This document shows positions 8,788 to 18,300 of a stretch of DNA of 64,000 nt, in pieces. Under the pieces are notes generated by a model. The model saw nothing but the letters and a program-made list of their open reading frames with translations. It did not search any database and was not told the origin of the DNA. The stretch spans positions 62,001-126,000 of the forward strand of contig NZ_LZDB01000002.1 of NCBI RefSeq assembly GCF_001676655.1. Direction: 5' to 3'. Made by a program: the position numbers and the translations under genes. This stretch comes from Perlucidibaca aquatica (GTDB lineage: Bacteria > Pseudomonadota > Gammaproteobacteria > Pseudomonadales > Moraxellaceae). Numbering within the stretch: position 1 is the first letter of the stretch; the number at the start of each line of letters is the position of its first letter.

Positions 8788-10623
8788 TTATCGGCAGGGC
8801 TGGCTCATCAAGTTTCCGCAAGCGGGCGCTGGCGGTACGTTGGGTGGTGCGGCTACGCGCCCCAAGACCAGCTTTGAGGGCCGGTCTTTCGCGTGATAAA
8901 TCGTGTTCACACTGGGAACGAAAGAGATCATGAAGCCCCAGTCTCCGGTGACGGGAGACGGGGTATCGATAATCAGGCGCAGGGCGCTGCCTTTGCGTAT
9001 GCGGTGGGCAAACGGCAGTACTTCGGCGCGCACTTCGACCACTTCGCCGGGGCTGAGTGCTACGCCATCTTTGCGCAGGAATGTCGGTACGGGATGCGTA
9101 GCCGTCGTTAGTTTTTCATCGAGCGTTCGTTTCGACGCACGCTGCCAGCCACGCTGGATGTAGACCTCTTTACCATCGGCCCGAATTTCAGAAAGCGTAA
9201 CTTGAATATCGATCTCGTTAGACGTGCTGCTCAACCATAAGTCGGCACTGCCAGCGCCTAGATATTGCTCATCCTGCGTGAAGGGCTGTGTTGTAAAAAC
9301 GGCTTGATGTAGTGGCGAGCCGGGTACCTTCCAAAGCTCATCTAGTGCCGAGGCGGGAATGAAGTTGGGTAACAAGGTAGGAATGGGTAACCCACCTGGA
9401 AAGGGGTTTATGCCGGGTGAAAGTGAGGGGTACAGGTAGTTTGTGGAGGCGGCATCTTGGACTTTTTCACGCGTCATCGCGCCATTAGCACCGAGATAGA
9501 ACGTGCTGGCTTCAGGCTTGGGTAGCTCGTTATAGGTGGTGATCCAATTCGGTTTTTCATCGTCTACCCGCACTTCGTGCAAAATTTGAATGTGCGGTGT
9601 TCGTTCCCAGCCATTTTTTTCTCCGCGCAAATAGTGGTCGAAGAATTTTTCTGCGAGGTCGGTGTAGGTTTTGTTGTGGTAGGTAAAGTCGTGATTCCCG
9701 TTAGACCATAATGTCCACACATTGCCGAGCTTGGTCTTGTCAAAAAAGCCCCCGGGCTGAATAAAGCCGCCCATGCGCGAGCCGGTTTGTTCATCCTGCC
9801 AATACAGCACATTGAGCATGGGTACGGTGATCTTCGATAAGTTTCGGCTAACGCTGCGTTTATCGTAGTCAAAGGCATCGTCGCGATAGGTACCGTGGAG
9901 CAGGCCCTCCACTGCGAACGAGCGGTAAGTGGCAAGGTTGGTGGCGTGATTGGCGGCGCATTCGGCGTCACTCGCGAGTACGGCGGTGGGTACGGCGGCT
10001 AAGCTGGGCACTTCTTGCTGTACGGTAAACAAGCCAGTGAAAGTGGCGTTCAGTATGCCGCCGGGGGCTCCCACGTCGGCGTATAAATCGGTGAGGACAT
10101 TCGCGGGCGCAATGGCTTTCAGGTGGGGTGGCTGCTCTGCCGCCGTAAACAATTGCATGATGCCGGGATAGGAGTAGCCGAGCATGCCGATGTCACCATT
10201 CGACCAGGGCTGTGCTGCGGCCCATTCCACGACCTCGGCACCATCTTTAGCCCATTGCGGCGAGAACAAATCAAAATTGCCACCGCCCGAACAGCCGGTG
10301 CCGCGTATTGATACTCCTAAGAAGCGGTAGCCTTTGGGCAGCAGTCTGGCTTTTAGGTCGGGTAACGAACCAAAGTCGGGGCCGGTTCCAGCGCTATAGC
10401 CATCATATTGCAGGAGTACCGGCCCCTTTTCTGCGCCCTCTAAATACTCGAGGTAATAGCGCAGTCGAACGCCATCGCTAACCGCAACATAGTCTTCTTG
10501 AATGACCGTTTTCGCCGTTGTTGGCGCGAGTGCTGGGGTTGCTGGCGTAGAAGCGGTCTCTTCTTTGTTAAAGCCGCAACCACTGAGTAGCAGGGCTAGC
10601 AGCAGTGGTTTCATTGCGTTCAT
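8788..10623 (-). CDS. Exported lipoprotein hydrolase of the CocE/NonD (X-Pro dipeptidyl-peptidase S15) family
   Basis: A 611-residue alpha/beta hydrolase with a lipoprotein signal peptide (MKPLLLALLLSGC), so probably anchored in the outer membrane. The S15 fold is shown by YVAVSDGVRLRYYL at the N-terminus, the oxyanion-region sequence SIRGTGCSGG, the nucleophile elbow GMLGYSYPG (Ser about 151), an Asp in the VLYWQDEQ strand and a His in SNGNHDFTYHN. A C-terminal jelly-roll region follows (ADLWLSSTSNEIDIQVTLSE), as in cocaine esterase. Family members cleave esters, acyl groups or X-Pro peptides, and the substrate here cannot be read from sequence. The gene is 60 bp downstream of the GH31 gene and probably in the same operon. 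Confidence 0.87.
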   Translation of the reverse strand: MNAMKPLLLALLLSGCGFNKEETASTPATPALAPTTAKTVIQEDYVAVSDGVRLRYYLEYLEGAEKGPVLLQYDGYSAGTGPDFGSLPDLKARLLPKGYRFLGVSIRGTGCSGGGNFDLFSPQWAKDGAEVVEWAAAQPWSNGDIGMLGYSYPGIMQLFTAAEQPPHLKAIAPANVLTDLYADVGAPGGILNATFTGLFTVQQEVPSLAAVPTAVLASDAECAANHATNLATYRSFAVEGLLHGTYRDDAFDYDKRSVSRNLSKITVPMLNVLYWQDEQTGSRMGGFIQPGGFFDKTKLGNVWTLWSNGNHDFTYHNKTYTDLAEKFFDHYLRGEKNGWERTPHIQILHEVRVDDEKPNWITTYNELPKPEASTFYLGANGAMTREKVQDAASTNYLYPSLSPGINPFPGGLPIPTLLPNFIPASALDELWKVPGSPLHQAVFTTQPFTQDEQYLGAGSADLWLSSTSNEIDIQVTLSEIRADGKEVYIQRGWQRASKRTLDEKLTTATHPVPTFLRKDGVALSPGEVVEVRAEVLPFAHRIRKGSALRLIIDTPSPVTGDWGFMISFVPSVNTIYHAKDRPSKLVLGRVAAPPNVPPAPACGNLMSQPCR

Positions 10624-10683
10624 AGGGTCAACCTAGGTTATTTTTATTGTTAGATTTGACCGGGGCAGTGTAAGCCGTTCCCT

Positions 10684-12999
10684 CTAGAACGGCTTAGTGC
10701 CACATTTAAAAAAGTAGGGCAAAGAATTGAGCGGTGCCGGTACGGTGACATCGGCGGGACCCTTAAATTCGCGGCTGGTTTCCACATGCTGCCAGCAGCC
10801 TTTAGGTAAGTAGACCTTTCGCGTGACCGCGCCTTGAGTAACAACCGGCGCAACGATGACATCCGGCCCCAGCATCCATTGTTGGTCCTCAGAGCGTGCG
10901 CGGGCGTCGTCTGGGTAGTGGAACCAGAGGCCGCGTGTGGGCGGAATGCCGGTCTCTTGCGCTTCCTTCCACAAACGCATAATGAGAGGCGCTGCGGCCA
11001 AGTGTAAATCTGCCGCTTTGCGCCAATGCGCTAATGTTTGGTCACCGTAGAACCATGGCATACGCACGCCATTGCTGGATGAGTTATGCACTCGGAAAAC
11101 GGGCGATAGCGCGGCCCAGAATGACCAACGGGTAAACAACTCCGCATCAGCAGCGCCTACATGGTAGTCAAAGTAGCCACCAATATCGGTATTGAAACCA
11201 TAGGAGCCTGTCGCGCTTCGGCTCAACATGTCGGTGGTGAGCGAGGCGATGCCAGAGGCGCGTGACCAGTCACTGGTTTCATCGCCAGGGAAGTTGGCCG
11301 ACTCATAGGCGGAGCTGCCTTTGCGACCGGAGTAACCTGCGCGAGTCCAGAAAAATACCTTGCGCCCTGTTTTTTTCTCGACTTCATCCAGCACTTCACG
11401 CGTGGTTTTATGGAATAACGTGGGGTAGTGGTTATGCATGGTTTCGCCGGTGCTGCCATCGTGAAAATGCATATCCAACGCAATGTGTTCGCCAAAGTCT
11501 TGCATGAAGCCATCGGCGCTGAGATCCAGAACCATTTCACGGATGCGACCCTGCCACCACTTCACTGCTTCTGGGTTAGTGAAGTCGATAGCCGCTCCGA
11601 GACCACCAAAGGGCGTGCCAAAGAGATAGGGCAGGCCCAAGCGGTCGGTGGTGACATAACGGTTGGTAATCGCCTCCACAAATGTCTCTTGGCGCTCGGT
11701 ATTGGCGGGGTCAATGCCCACATAGTTGCGAATATACAAATAGGCTCGAATGCCGCGTTTATGCAATGTTTGGATGATCTCTCGGCTGGTCTCACGCGGG
11801 AGAATTTCCCAGCCTTCAAATACGTAGCCCTTAATCGGCAACTTGTCTGCGTCAATGCGCTTTAAGTCGTCGCGTATTTTCGCTTCATAGGTCTCGGCGG
11901 TATCGGCCTCGGCAGAGAGTACGCGCACGGCACGGGACAGTGTTGGGCCCAAGTCGGCGGGGTCGGGCACGCGGTGCCGCCCTTGAATGCTCGACAGGCT
12001 TTTCACAATCGAGGGCAGGCTACCGGGAATGACCAGGTAGGTCATTTCAGCCCCAAGGGTGTTGACTTGCCACGCATTCGGGTTGGCAGCGCCCAGGTTG
12101 TAGCGCGAGGGTTTGGTGCTATCCAAAAAGAAGCCGTAACCGCCCGTGGACGCAAAGGCCGTGGAAATGTAGTAGGCCGAGTCTTCACCGGAGGGAAACA
12201 TGAACGAATTGCCGCTGCCGGAGAGTGGGTCGGCAACAGGCGCTGCGGGCCCAGCTCCCACATTTTGTGCCTGAATGAAGTTGGTTAACGACTTGCCGCG
12301 TTGGTTTACCGCGTTGTGGCGGCCGCCAAAACCATGAAAGGATTCATCCGCTTTCAGGACAAAGCTGTCGGCGATAAATGCGACGCCGGCAGAAGGCGTG
12401 ACGGAGACGCTGACTGCGAAACTGGAGGCTTCGTCTTCAACAATGCGTGCGGTAATGACGCGACCCGTCGGGTCATTGGTGGCAATGGTGAGTTCAACGC
12501 CACGAGGAATGGCCTTCGCCGCAGTGACTTGGGTGCCGTGAAACTGAACGCCGACCAGAGCTTGAGTAATGTAGTTCCCTACCCACGGCGTGGCGCGTAA
12601 CTGCGGCGATACGGAGGCGCCCAGCAAAAAACTGAATGGGGCATGTAGGAGTTGGTCTGGAATCAGATTGCCGCCTGCGGGTTGATCCAGTACAAGCCCG
12701 GGTTGCAACGGGCCAGCGGGGGAGCTTGCCTGTTTAAGCACCAAGGCATTTTGCGCATTAAAAAATCGGACTTGCAGGGGGTTGCGATCAATTTCGACGC
12801 GACCCGACGCGGACTTGAGCGTGAGCATTTGCTCACCCATGACCAACTGCGACGCAGCGGCTTGGCGACTGGCAGCGGTCTCTTTTTCGCTATTACAGGA
12901 ACTTAAAGCGAAGGGAAGTAGTGACGCACAAAGTAGCAGCGACCAACGCGTGGATCGTATTTTTGGCCGCAAGGTTGCAAGGAAGGAAGGGCGCATCAT
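10684..12999 (-). CDS. Exported lipoprotein glycoside hydrolase family 31 (alpha-glycosidase)
   Basis: A 771-residue GH31 enzyme with a lipobox signal peptide (LLPFALSSC). GH31 enzymes are retaining alpha-glycosidases (alpha-glucosidase, alpha-xylosidase, sulfoquinovosidase). Visible family features are the N-terminal beta-sandwich motif FHGFGGRHNAVNQRG, the catalytic nucleophile in DGFMQDFGE (Asp about 501), the general acid in NFPGDETSDWS (Asp about 573), and the TDIGGYFDYH and RWSFWAALSPVFRVH segments. The catalytic region looks most like the YihQ subgroup. The sulfonate-binding signature of YihQ, which I recall as a QDW-x-G-x-R strand, is replaced by YVFEGWEILPRETS, so sulfoquinovose is an unlikely substrate. 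It starts 1 bp after the SGNH esterase stop and is surely co-transcribed. Confidence 0.88.
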   Translation of the reverse strand: MMRPSFLATLRPKIRSTRWSLLLCASLLPFALSSCNSEKETAASRQAAASQLVMGEQMLTLKSASGRVEIDRNPLQVRFFNAQNALVLKQASSPAGPLQPGLVLDQPAGGNLIPDQLLHAPFSFLLGASVSPQLRATPWVGNYITQALVGVQFHGTQVTAAKAIPRGVELTIATNDPTGRVITARIVEDEASSFAVSVSVTPSAGVAFIADSFVLKADESFHGFGGRHNAVNQRGKSLTNFIQAQNVGAGPAAPVADPLSGSGNSFMFPSGEDSAYYISTAFASTGGYGFFLDSTKPSRYNLGAANPNAWQVNTLGAEMTYLVIPGSLPSIVKSLSSIQGRHRVPDPADLGPTLSRAVRVLSAEADTAETYEAKIRDDLKRIDADKLPIKGYVFEGWEILPRETSREIIQTLHKRGIRAYLYIRNYVGIDPANTERQETFVEAITNRYVTTDRLGLPYLFGTPFGGLGAAIDFTNPEAVKWWQGRIREMVLDLSADGFMQDFGEHIALDMHFHDGSTGETMHNHYPTLFHKTTREVLDEVEKKTGRKVFFWTRAGYSGRKGSSAYESANFPGDETSDWSRASGIASLTTDMLSRSATGSYGFNTDIGGYFDYHVGAADAELFTRWSFWAALSPVFRVHNSSSNGVRMPWFYGDQTLAHWRKAADLHLAAAPLIMRLWKEAQETGIPPTRGLWFHYPDDARARSEDQQWMLGPDVIVAPVVTQGAVTRKVYLPKGCWQHVETSREFKGPADVTVPAPLNSLPYFFKCGTKPF

Positions 13000-13000
13000 T

Positions 13001-14392
13001 TTAAGCTCCGCTAAATAAATTCAAATTGACGCAATCGGCCATGGCTGCATAGCCCAGTGGACTGGGGTGCAAGTTGTCGCCACTGTTGTATTGAGGTGCT
13101 AGATAGCCCGGCCGGTCTGGGTCACTCAGGCAAGCCTCGAAATCCACTACCCCGTCACTTAATTTTTGCTGACGAATCCACGCGTTGGTTTCATCACGGC
13201 CCCGGCGCGCTTCTGCAGTGCCGTGCAGGATTTGCACATGCAAAGGGGTCGCGCCTAAAACGGGAAGGCCATCCCAGACGCTGCCTTCGGCTGGCGGGAT
13301 AGTGCCCAGCACAATTTTTAGGCCAGCCGCTTGCACGCGTTCCACAACGGATTTCAAGCCCGCAATCATTTCTGCAGAGGTGGGGGCCGCGCCAAGATGG
13401 GGGTTGCCAAAGTCATTGGTGCCGATCATCAGCAACACATGGCTTACGCCGGTGGTTTGCAGAACGTCCGTATCCAGTCGTTTCACGAGTGCGGGGCCAA
13501 ACTGGGGCAACCAGCCATCATTAAGCAGTTCGTTGCCGCCAATCCCGGCATTGGCCACAGCAATGGGAAGCCCGGCTTTGAGAATGCGGCGCTGTAAATG
13601 ATCCGGATAGCGTTGATCGGTGGCGGTCATGCCTTGGCCTTGGTTGCCGAGAAAGCTCGTGGTGGAGTCGGAGCCATCCGTAATCGAATCCCCCACAACG
13701 ACCAGTATTTTTACACTCGGGCGACTCAGCACCTCTAGAGCTTCAATGACCAGGAAGTTGCTGGTATAGCCTTCGGGTGATTGCTGATAGGCGGCGCCAC
13801 TGGCATCGGCGGCATGATCCCCGGGTGTGCTGAGATAAACGAACTCATTTGCCCCCAAGTGGCGCGTGACTTGTGGCGTGAGGCCTGGGGCATGAAAGCT
13901 AATGCTAATGCGCTCAAATGGGGTAATCGAATAATGAGTCCAATCACTGACGCGCGTTTCACCAGGCTTTAGGGTGACTTTGGATTGGCCATCAAATGTG
14001 AGCAAGCACTGACTGTCTGGTATGACATCGGCGCTGCCAGGCGCGCGTTCGCGTGCAACATGCACACGATCCAGCTCTACCGGCAGGCTAGAATAACGAT
14101 TGGTGATGCGAAGGCGAACAGTCTGTCCTGGCCAGTGAGGTGCGAAGGACTGGCGCACCGAGAGGCCAGAAATCGGGTGGGTAATGAGGGCGTCACTGGG
14201 GGCATTTTTCCAGGACGTCACGATGTGCTGCTCGTGGGTATCGGAGACCGGCGTGCAGGGCTTCTCGAGCGATGACGCAGGACGATTGTTGGCCGACTCC
14301 TGTTGGCTGGGACGGTCGCTACATGCCGTTAGTAATGCAAACGCCAGTGCAGGGAAGGCAAGCAAGCCGAACGTTGAAACGTGAGAAGTCAT
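13001..14392 (-). CDS. Exported lipoprotein GDSL/SGNH-family esterase
   Basis: A 463-residue SGNH hydrolase with a lipoprotein signal peptide (FALLTAC, Cys24). The four SGNH blocks are all present: VVVGDSITDG with Ser about 236, AGIGGNELL (oxyanion Gly), MIGTNDFGN with Asn about 326, and the catalytic pair in GDNLHPS (Asp 438, His 441). About 200 residues of beta-rich sequence precede the catalytic domain, as in SGNH enzymes that deacylate sugars or lipids. Family members remove acyl groups from lipids, polysaccharides or small esters. It is the first gene of the leftward hydrolase operon, divergent from the TetR gene, with candidate operators in the gap. Confidence 0.88.
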   Translation of the reverse strand: MTSHVSTFGLLAFPALAFALLTACSDRPSQQESANNRPASSLEKPCTPVSDTHEQHIVTSWKNAPSDALITHPISGLSVRQSFAPHWPGQTVRLRITNRYSSLPVELDRVHVARERAPGSADVIPDSQCLLTFDGQSKVTLKPGETRVSDWTHYSITPFERISISFHAPGLTPQVTRHLGANEFVYLSTPGDHAADASGAAYQQSPEGYTSNFLVIEALEVLSRPSVKILVVVGDSITDGSDSTTSFLGNQGQGMTATDQRYPDHLQRRILKAGLPIAVANAGIGGNELLNDGWLPQFGPALVKRLDTDVLQTTGVSHVLLMIGTNDFGNPHLGAAPTSAEMIAGLKSVVERVQAAGLKIVLGTIPPAEGSVWDGLPVLGATPLHVQILHGTAEARRGRDETNAWIRQQKLSDGVVDFEACLSDPDRPGYLAPQYNSGDNLHPSPLGYAAMADCVNLNLFSGA

Positions 14393-14443
14393 GGTGGCTT
14401 GAATACCTTCTTATTCTTATGGGATGAGCCGCTAAATCTTATT

Positions 14444-14461
14444 TGATACGCTGAAGTGTCA
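14444..14461. promoter_or_regulatory. Candidate operator 1: TGATAC-N6-GTGTCA
   Basis: An 18-bp imperfect palindrome, TGATAC-GCTGAA-GTGTCA. It lies in the divergent intergenic region between the SGNH esterase and the TetR regulator. The same half-sites with the same 6-bp spacer recur 27 bp downstream. Site size and position fit a TetR dimer site. Binding is inferred. Confidence 0.6.
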
Positions 14462-14470
14462 GAATAAATG

Positions 14471-14488
14471 TGATACTTTCCAGTGTCA
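14471..14488. promoter_or_regulatory. Candidate operator 2: TGATAC-N6-GTGTCA
   Basis: The second 18-bp copy, TGATAC-TTTCCA-GTGTCA, has half-sites identical to copy 1 but an unrelated spacer, which points to a protein site rather than a chance repeat. It ends 20 bp before the preferred ATG of the TetR gene, well placed for autorepression and for control of the divergent hydrolase operon. Confidence 0.6.
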
Positions 14489-14508
14489 ACTTCCTTTATG
14501 TAGCCGTT

Positions 14509-15204
14509 ATGACTTCGCCCACGACTGATTCGGCATCTGAAACAACCGCAGCTACTGGCAAACAGGGGCGTCCTTATGCGGGCATGGCGGCAACACAGCG
14601 CCAGCTTGAACGACGGAATAAACTGATCGAGGCGGGTGTGGTTCTGATTGGCCGCGATGGTTTTGCGACGGTCACCATTGATGCTGTTTGCGCGGAGGCG
14701 GGGCTCACCAAACGCTATTTTTATGAGGCCTTTTCGAGTCGTGAAGGTTTGCTCACGGCGGCTTATGAGTCAGTCACCCAAGAGTTTTTGCAAACTATTT
14801 TGATCGCGACCCTGCCGCATCTTCAGGATGCGCGCCAGTTGGTTCGCTCGGGGCTAACTGCAACCTTTGGTTTTGTGAAACGACATCCTGATAAAGGCCG
14901 CCTGTTAATGATTGAGGCGATGTCGGTTCGCGGGCAGTTAAGTCACGTCTTTGGTCAGCGCTATGACGACTTCGTGAAGTTATTAATCGACTTTACGCGT
15001 CCCCTGTTGGTGCAGGGCGCTCCTTCAGATGTTGTCTTCAATATCATGGCAAAAAGCATGGTGGGCGCCATTATTCATCTCTGTCATGGTTGGATTGCGA
15101 CTGACTTTAAGCAGCCCGAGCAGGAGCTGATTGAAGGAATGGAGCGGATCATGGCAGGTATAGGCACGAGTTTGGGGGTCAAGGGCTGGGTCGTTCCCTC
15201 GTAA
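14509..15204 (+). CDS. TetR/AcrR-family transcriptional regulator
   Basis: A 231-residue regulator. The N-terminal helix-turn-helix is typical of TetR proteins: RRNKLIEAGVVLIGRDGFAT, then VTIDAVCAEAGLTKRYFYEA and FSSREGLLTAAYE. The C-terminal ligand domain is hydrophobic and helical, and its ligand is not recognisable. An in-frame GTG exists at 14470, but it falls within the candidate operator, so the ATG at 14509 (MTSPTTDSAS) is preferred. The ribosome binding site is weak. It is divergent from the SGNH-GH31-CocE operon and 127 bp upstream of the ceramidase-like gene on the same strand. It may control both. Confidence 0.9.
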   Translation: MTSPTTDSASETTAATGKQGRPYAGMAATQRQLERRNKLIEAGVVLIGRDGFATVTIDAVCAEAGLTKRYFYEAFSSREGLLTAAYESVTQEFLQTILIATLPHLQDARQLVRSGLTATFGFVKRHPDKGRLLMIEAMSVRGQLSHVFGQRYDDFVKLLIDFTRPLLVQGAPSDVVFNIMAKSMVGAIIHLCHGWIATDFKQPEQELIEGMERIMAGIGTSLGVKGWVVPS

Positions 15205-15331
15205 GCCGTCACGAAGCAGCAAGCGAATTTCTCCGTATATTTTTTAAGCTGGCGGCTTAGTGGCTTTCGCTTTAAACTGACATTACAGCCGGTCAAAAAA
15301 GCCGGTAATAAAAATAATAAAGAGAAATGTC

Positions 15332-18300
15332 ATGCGCCATGTTCTGAGCTCATGCCTGTGGCTGACTACTGCCTTTTTAGTCGCCTGTGGCGAAGATTCG
15401 TCCGTCAAAATTCCCAGCTCACGTACGTTGCCCACGATAACATTGCAGGTCAGTCCTGCGGCTGTGCCAGAGGGGGATGCCCCTCGCGTTCTGGCACTCA
15501 CACTTCGGCGCCAAGGCGAAGACCTATCTGCCGCGAGTTCCGTGCGCCTTCAGGCGTTGCCGAACACCGCGACCGCTCAAGATTTTCAGGCACTGGACAC
15601 GGTCGTGACCTTTGCGACGATGCAAACCGAAGCTACGGCCAATCTCACCATTCTCGGTGATACCACTGTTGAGCCCGATGAAACTTTGACGTTGCGGTTA
15701 TCCGAGCCGCAACAAGCCACCCTATCGATGTCGACTCAAGTCCTAACCTTACTCAATGACGACCAAGCGCAAGCGCGGGTGAGTGTGCTGGGCCAATCGG
15801 TGGCTGAAGGTCAGCGTGGCGTAACGCAGGCCGTGGCAACGTTTCGGTTAGCAGAGGTGTTGGATCAAGCCACTGTGGTCAAGTTCACCAGTCTTGATGA
15901 GTCAGCTATTAGCACGGGTGATTTGGCAGATTATGTCGGGCGTGTCAGTGACTCAGTGACCATCCCTGCGGGCCAGCTCTCGGTAGCGGTGCCTTTTGAT
16001 GTTCGTGGCGATGGGCGCTTTGAGCCCGATGAATCCTTCACCGTCAAAATTCTAGAGGTCGTTGGTGGGGTTGCCGAAGCGGGTCAAGATCGTGCGGATA
16101 TCACGATCCGTAATGACGACCTGAAGTCGCCTTTTAAAGTCGGTGCCTCTCGTGTGGATAGCACGCCCACTGAATCCTTATGCACCGGCGGCTATGGCAT
16201 TTTCTGCGGCTGGTATGCCACGGCGTCTCGACCCAATGCGATTGGAGGCCAGGACACGCTGTTTACCCGTGCGATGGTGGTGAGCCGCGAGGCGATTGCC
16301 ACTGAGCCAGAGCAGTCGGTCGTCATCATCACGACCAGCGCTATTGGTGTTTTCGCGGCCTATAAAGATGAAGTGACCACCGATGGTCGTGTGCTTAAGC
16401 GTCCTGGCCTCTATGACACGCGAGTGCGTTTGGCTGAGGCTTTGGGCATCCCCGTGGACCGGATCTTTATTCAGTCGGACCATTCGCATCGTGCCCCAGA
16501 CACCATTGGTATCTGGGGTGGCGTGCCAGCCAGTTTCTACAGCCGACTCCAGCAAGACATGCTGACGGCTGCCAAACAAGCGTGGCAGCAGCGTCAGCCC
16601 GCTGAGCTGTATGTTGGGGCGATTGATGGCGACAAAATTGCCTGTCCTGCCCAGTATTTTATTGATGCAAACGCGAACCTCGGAAAGTCTAAGTTGCCGC
16701 GCTGCACGGTGAAGTCGCTGTACAACTTCGACCCTAATAAGTGGGTTGATGACGAGTTTCGTGTCCTGGAGGCGCGTCATCCCGACACTGGGGCGCGTAT
16801 TGCCACATTTATTAATTATTCGCCTCATGCCACGGTGCTCGACGACACCGGCGATGCTGTTTTTTCCGGTGACTGGACCGGTTGGGCCGCCGCCATGTTG
16901 GATAAAGATGGTGCCGTGGGCTTGGCTACCGTGGGTACGTTGGGCCGCACCGACTTCAAGTCTGAAAATGATGAAGGCGATGGCACTGTACGTAATTTAG
17001 CGCGGGAAAAATCGGCCCGTGCGCGTCTGCGCTATTTCCTTGATTCGCTTTATCACAGCGAGTCCGCGATGACCGTGGTGGCAGGGGTGACGCCCTTTGT
17101 GCGCGTAAAGGGAGACCGCATCGCGAGCGCAGAATGGTTTATTCGTGAAACCGTGACGAACCCCATTTTCTTTGGCAACTATGCGCCCTTTGTTGGCATT
17201 CCTGGACGCGGCTACCCCTCCGATACTCAGGCCAGCATTGATCGCGCTATTTTGCCGCCGTTCCTCAACGGTAATATTCTGGGTACGTTTGCGGGCGCAT
17301 TCCGTATTGGCGATTTGTTCTTCGGCACGGCCCCCGGCGAAGAGTTCCCAAATGCTCAGCAACAGCTGCGTGACGCCGGTGGGGTAGGCGGGGCGCAAAT
17401 GCATTTCTTCTTAGGCGCCACGAATGACTTCCTCGGCTATATGGGGCCGGCCAGTAGTTATGATCAGGTCGTCGCCCAAGGTGCGACGTACTTTTTCTGC
17501 CCGCCGGGCGAGTTTGAAAGCAACGGTCGCGATGTACTAAGCCCCATTACTTCGCCCCTAGGCTATGAGGCGGGGCGCTTAATGGATGAGGGCTCTTGCC
17601 CGGATCATTTTGTGCTTATGTCATCGCCTCATATTGGCGATCATGTGGCCTGCTCGATTCAGAAAGCCAGCGCGCGCATCGGCTTCACCGCCGGTGAGCT
17701 GCCGCCACAGTGCCAGCTGTTAACGGCCACGGACGATGTCTTATCACCTTCCCAATCGGTGGGCGCTCAAGTACCTGTGGGCGCTGATCGCTCGGCACCT
17801 GTCAGTCTGATGGGCATGGTGCAAGATGCGCTGGTGGATCTCCTGAATACGATCCAAGCAGCCATTTCCGGGCAATGGAATGGGGTGGTGAGCGGTGTCC
17901 AAACATTACTGAGTCACGCCATACAAGCCGGGAGTGAGTTATTGAATTCCGGCTTGGCTGCGTTTGTCAGTGAGGACCCGGCGACGGGCCTGAGCAATTT
18001 GTTGACGGGTGTGTCACCTGGTGATGTGGCTAGGGCCGGTGTTGCCGTCGTGGATATGACGCCCGATGTTGGTTACTGCGCTGGCCAGTATTGCGATGTC
18101 ACCGATAAGCCAGATGGCTTAAGTGGTGGCGACATTGACCCATTCCTGACGCATAAGGCTAAAGAGTCCAGTTATGGTGTGCAGTCGCGCTTAACGGCGC
18201 GTGCCATTGTGTTGGAAGGGGTTAATAAGAAGCGCATTGCGCTTATCAAGACCGACAATTATTTAGCGCAAGATGCATTGCTGCGGCGCGTTGGCCAGCT

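Noticed and set aside
10684..12999. Naming the GH31 enzyme a sulfoquinovosidase
   Set aside because: The core resembles YihQ, but the sulfonate-binding signature is missing and the protein is an exported lipoprotein.
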